Source of the DNA: SLFT01 sp964493075
GTDB lineage: Bacteria > Hydrogenedentota > Hydrogenedentia > Hydrogenedentales > CAITNO01
Assembly: GCA_964493075.1 (NCBI GenBank)
Contig: CAZBNU010000041.1
Coordinates: 1-25,635, forward strand
Length of the DNA stretch: 25,635 nucleotides
Direction of reading: 5' to 3'
The notes beneath the pieces were generated by a model. It was not told the origin of the DNA, searched no databases, and saw only the letters and a program-made list of their open reading frames with translations. A program made the translations under genes and the position numbers. Shown here in pieces: positions 23,841-25,635 of the stretch. Position 1 is the first letter of the stretch, and each line of letters begins with the position of its first letter.

Positions 23841-24515
23841 ATGATGAAGATAGCAACATTAAGAACGCTGGCGATGGGACTTGTGGTTGCTGTCGCGGCA
23901 GTTGCCGTGACAGGATGCGGCATTCCTGTGAAACTCTCCGAAAGCGTGGATTTGGTAAAAGACATCGAAGTGCCGGCAATGCCTCAAAGCATTGATGAAA
24001 TCGAAGATATTCCGGAAGAATTTCAGCAGTATGTGGACAGTGTTGAGTGGGAAACGGAAGCACAGGCGCTTCTTGAAGAACTGCAAAACGAAGAGTTCAG
24101 TTTTCAGCGGGAGGAGGAATTCTGTGACTTGCCCGACCTTCAGAAAATAAAAGAGGAGGCGCAAAAGCGTCTCCCCGAATTTCTGGCTAAGCGCATTGAG
24201 GTACGCGAAGTCATTGTAGAATCCATCCGATTTGTGGCGGATACCGGTGATTTTGGATCCATTCTGGAACTCACTAATGTGTTGACTGTTGATGGCGGAC
24301 AATATACCTTCTCTATTGCCGGTGATGAAGGCGCATCTCCAGTACTCACATTAACGCCTGATCCTCCCCTCGACCTAGCGGATCTCATTAACGATCCGGA
24401 TTTTGACGGGTGCATAACGAATAACCTGAGCATCACAGGAACCCTCCCCGAAACAGAAATCCTGTTCAAGGCAGTTCTGGACCTTGATATTACCTTGTAT
24501 TTGCGCATTCTGTAG
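23841..24515 (+). CDS. Lipoprotein of unknown function, paralogue of the next gene
   Basis: I do not recognise the family. The protein (224 residues from the ATG at 23841, with GGAGG five bases upstream; a second ATG at 23844 is possible) has a lipoprotein signal ending VTGC, so Cys 26 would be lipidated. Gly follows the Cys, and no Asp retention signal is seen, so an outer-membrane destination is likely. The mature part is acidic, with a first block IEDIPEEFQQYVDSVEWETE absent from the paralogue, then EEFCDLPDLQKIKEEAQKRL, an IRFVADTGDFGSI strand region, LTNVLTVDGGQYTF, PPLDLADLIND and a beta-rich end. From EEFCDL to the C-terminus it aligns with the protein at 24747-25328. An upstream in-frame extension to 23754 would bury the signal peptide and is rejected. 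Confidence 0.8.
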   Translation: MMKIATLRTLAMGLVVAVAAVAVTGCGIPVKLSESVDLVKDIEVPAMPQSIDEIEDIPEEFQQYVDSVEWETEAQALLEELQNEEFSFQREEEFCDLPDLQKIKEEAQKRLPEFLAKRIEVREVIVESIRFVADTGDFGSILELTNVLTVDGGQYTFSIAGDEGASPVLTLTPDPPLDLADLINDPDFDGCITNNLSITGTLPETEILFKAVLDLDITLYLRIL

Positions 24516-24532
24516 AAGTTGTTATGCCCTTC

Positions 24533-24575
24533 GCCGGGCATGTCTCAACGGGATGTGCCCGGTGTGTTTGTGTTG
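24533..24575 (+). terminator. Possible intrinsic terminator after the first lipoprotein gene
   Basis: CCGGGCA (24534-24540) and TGCCCGG (24556-24562) form a GC-rich seven-base stem with a 15-base loop, followed by a T- and G-rich tail (TGTGTTTGTGTT). The tail is not a clean T-run, so efficiency is doubtful. Confidence 0.45.
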
Positions 24576-24693
24576 CATGAGGCGAGGGGCGATGTGTCTG
24601 TTACATAATTTGGTTCCAAGTCCCCTCAGCGTATATACTTAATGCGGTCTGGTATTGTATCGGCAGTAATGAAGTGGAAAGGTTGGGTTTGTA

Positions 24694-24723
24694 TTGACCT
24701 CAACTGCAAGTAGACAGTATATC
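24694..24723 (+). promoter_or_regulatory. Putative promoter for the second lipoprotein gene
   Basis: TTGACC (24694-24699, five of six matches) and TATATC (24718-24723, four of six) are separated by 18 bases, placing the start about 17 bases before the ATG at 24747. The rest of the 231-base gap between the two lipoprotein genes holds the possible terminator and nothing else I can identify. Confidence 0.4.
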
Positions 24724-24746
24724 GTCTAAGAGTGAAGGAACGGTCT

Positions 24747-25328
24747 ATGCATGGTGTATCCTTGAAAACTGTACTGGTGAGCGGTGTTATGATGGCGGCT
24801 TTAATGCTGACAGGTTGCGGCCTTCAGGTGCGAAGCGTCACACTACTCGAAAATGTCGAAGTGCCAACCCTGGCAGCATTGGGTGAAGATGCGGACCCAG
24901 GCTGGGTGGAGTATCTCGAAGGGCAGGACTACGAAATCACAGAGGAGTTCTGTGACCTGAATCAGGTGCAGGAAGAACTGACTAATTTGCTTCCGGCCTT
25001 CATTGCCAACCGAATTGCGGTGCGATCGGTTAGGGTAGTCGCCCTTGAGTTTGAAGCACAGGAAGGCAATTTTAATTCTATCAATGAATTGGATACCGTG
25101 CTGACGGTTGATGAAGAATACTACAGTTTTTACACTGGCGTCCGACCGGAAGGACTGGGCAACAGTGTCAAACTGAGGCCAAAACCAGGCCTGAACCTTG
25201 CAGACGCCATTAATGACAATGAATGCGTGAAGACCTATGTCCGAATTAGCGGCAAGTTGCCCGAGGAAGCATTGAGATTCAACGTAGTATTACGTTACCG
25301 ACTCAGGTTGGGTTTCAGTCTCTTTTAA
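24747..25328 (+). CDS. Lipoprotein of unknown function, paralogue of the preceding gene
   Basis: No known family is recognised. The protein is 193 residues from the ATG at 24747, which has AAGGA seven bases upstream; a GTG at 24732 would add five residues. The signal ends LTGC, so Cys 24 is the lipid site, again followed by Gly. It shares with its neighbour the post-Cys pattern (VRSVTLLENVEVP against VKLSESVDLVKDIEVP), EEFCDL, an LLPAFIANRIAVRSV helix-strand unit, NSINELDTVLTVDEEYYSF, LNLADAIND and KLPEEALRFNVVL. It lacks the acidic block of about 30 residues found in the first copy. The pair clearly arose by tandem duplication. The conserved Cys pattern (EEFC and a later Cys after the DLADxIND motif) might form a disulfide, which is inference. 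Confidence 0.8.
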   Translation: MHGVSLKTVLVSGVMMAALMLTGCGLQVRSVTLLENVEVPTLAALGEDADPGWVEYLEGQDYEITEEFCDLNQVQEELTNLLPAFIANRIAVRSVRVVALEFEAQEGNFNSINELDTVLTVDEEYYSFYTGVRPEGLGNSVKLRPKPGLNLADAINDNECVKTYVRISGKLPEEALRFNVVLRYRLRLGFSLF

Positions 25329-25359
25329 CCTTCGTTAACTACAATTATTATGCACCTAT

Positions 25360-25416
25360 CAGAAAGCAGGGATGGAACCAGAAATCTGGGAATTGTCTCT
25401 GCTTTCTGCTCTTTTT
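25360..25416 (+). terminator. Intrinsic terminator-like structure after the second lipoprotein gene
   Basis: Arms CAGAAAGCAGGGA (25360-25372) and TCTCTGCTTTCTG (25396-25408) pair over 12 of 13 positions. The loop contains a smaller hairpin (CCAGA and TCTGG within 25378-25389). A T-run (25412-25416) follows closely. It separates the lipoprotein from the downstream ABC ATPase gene, whose ATG is only 11 bases beyond, so it could also act as an attenuator for that gene. Confidence 0.6.
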
Positions 25417-25426
25417 CGGCAGGATC

Positions 25427-25635
25427 ATGACAACGCAAACCAACACAGCAGATTCCCCTTCCGCAGCAACCGCCAGCGCTGCGCCGTTGTTGCGCGTGGA
25501 AAATCTGTCTGTCGTGTTCCACACCGATGAAGGCGACGCCCGTGCCGTGGATGATGTTTCCTTTTCCTTACATCCCGGCGAAACGCTGGCGCTGGTCGGT
25601 GAGAGCGGGTGCGGCAAAAGTGTTACGGCGCTGTC
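25427..25635 (+). CDS. Oligopeptide-type ABC transporter ATP-binding protein (3' partial)
   Basis: Only the first 69 codons lie in the window and the frame is open to the end. After an unusual Ala/Ser/Thr-rich N-terminus of about 20 residues (TQTNTADSPSAATASAAP), the protein follows the peptide/nickel ABC ATPase pattern: LLRVENLSVVFHTDEGDARA, VDDVSFSLHPGE, and the Walker A motif GESGCGKS followed by VTAL. This combination is characteristic of OppD/DppD. It would energise uptake of oligopeptides (or possibly oligosaccharides, as some Opp-family importers do). Partner permeases and the binding protein are expected beyond the window. The ATG at 25427 has an AGG four bases upstream. Confidence 0.88.
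   Translation, partial: MTTQTNTADSPSAATASAAPLLRVENLSVVFHTDEGDARAVDDVSFSLHPGETLALVGESGCGKSVTAL

Overview
The window looks like a draft-genome contig from a diderm (Gram-negative), peptidoglycan-containing, sugar-degrading bacterium. The evidence is a division and cell wall (dcw) cluster led by mraZ whose MurE carries the DNPR motif of meso-diaminopimelate enzymes, lipobox lipoproteins, a Tat-type sulfatase, GH28 and GH31 glycosidases, and a secreted beta-propeller. That mix resembles the PVC superphylum and nearby lineages (Lentisphaerota, Hydrogenedentota, Sumerlaeota), but this placement is an inference from gene content only. A 100-N gap flanked by an exact 55-base duplication shows a scaffolded short-read assembly.

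Region 1 (1-4880, + strand) is a carbohydrate operon: the 3' part of a GH28 polygalacturonase-like gene, a family 1 sugar-binding protein, a pair of inverted REP-like repeats, an orphan HicB-like small protein, and two MalF/MalG-type permeases with overlapping ends. No ATPase is present, so the importer must borrow one from elsewhere.

Region 2 (4913-16741, - strand) is a compact dcw operon transcribed from a sigma70-like promoter at about 16736-16764: mraZ, a STAS-domain gene, rsmH, ftsL, ftsI (with PASTA), murE, murF, mraY, murD, ftsW. It makes the MurNAc-pentapeptide and lipid I precursors and the septal synthase (FtsW/FtsI). Unusual points are the STAS gene between mraZ and rsmH, an insertion of about 130 residues in MraY, a long C-terminal tail on FtsL, and a helically phased set of four repeats that look like the MraZ operator. 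murD is split only by the assembly gap. The cluster stops at ftsW; murG, murC, ftsQ, ftsA and ftsZ are not here.

Region 3 (17161-23690, + strand), divergent from the dcw operon, encodes a Tat-exported formylglycine sulfatase, a secreted beta-propeller protein, a D,D-carboxypeptidase (PBP5/DacF type), and a GH31 enzyme of the sulfoquinovosidase (YihQ) type. The last two overlap by 4 bases. The GH31 enzyme keeps four of the five YihQ substrate-contact residues, but the sulfonate-binding arginine is a glutamine.

Region 4 (23693-25635, + strand) has two paralogous lipoproteins of unknown function, each with its own putative promoter, then a terminator-like structure and the first 69 codons of an oligopeptide-type ABC ATPase that runs off the window. 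I saw no tRNA, rRNA, CRISPR array or complete insertion sequence.
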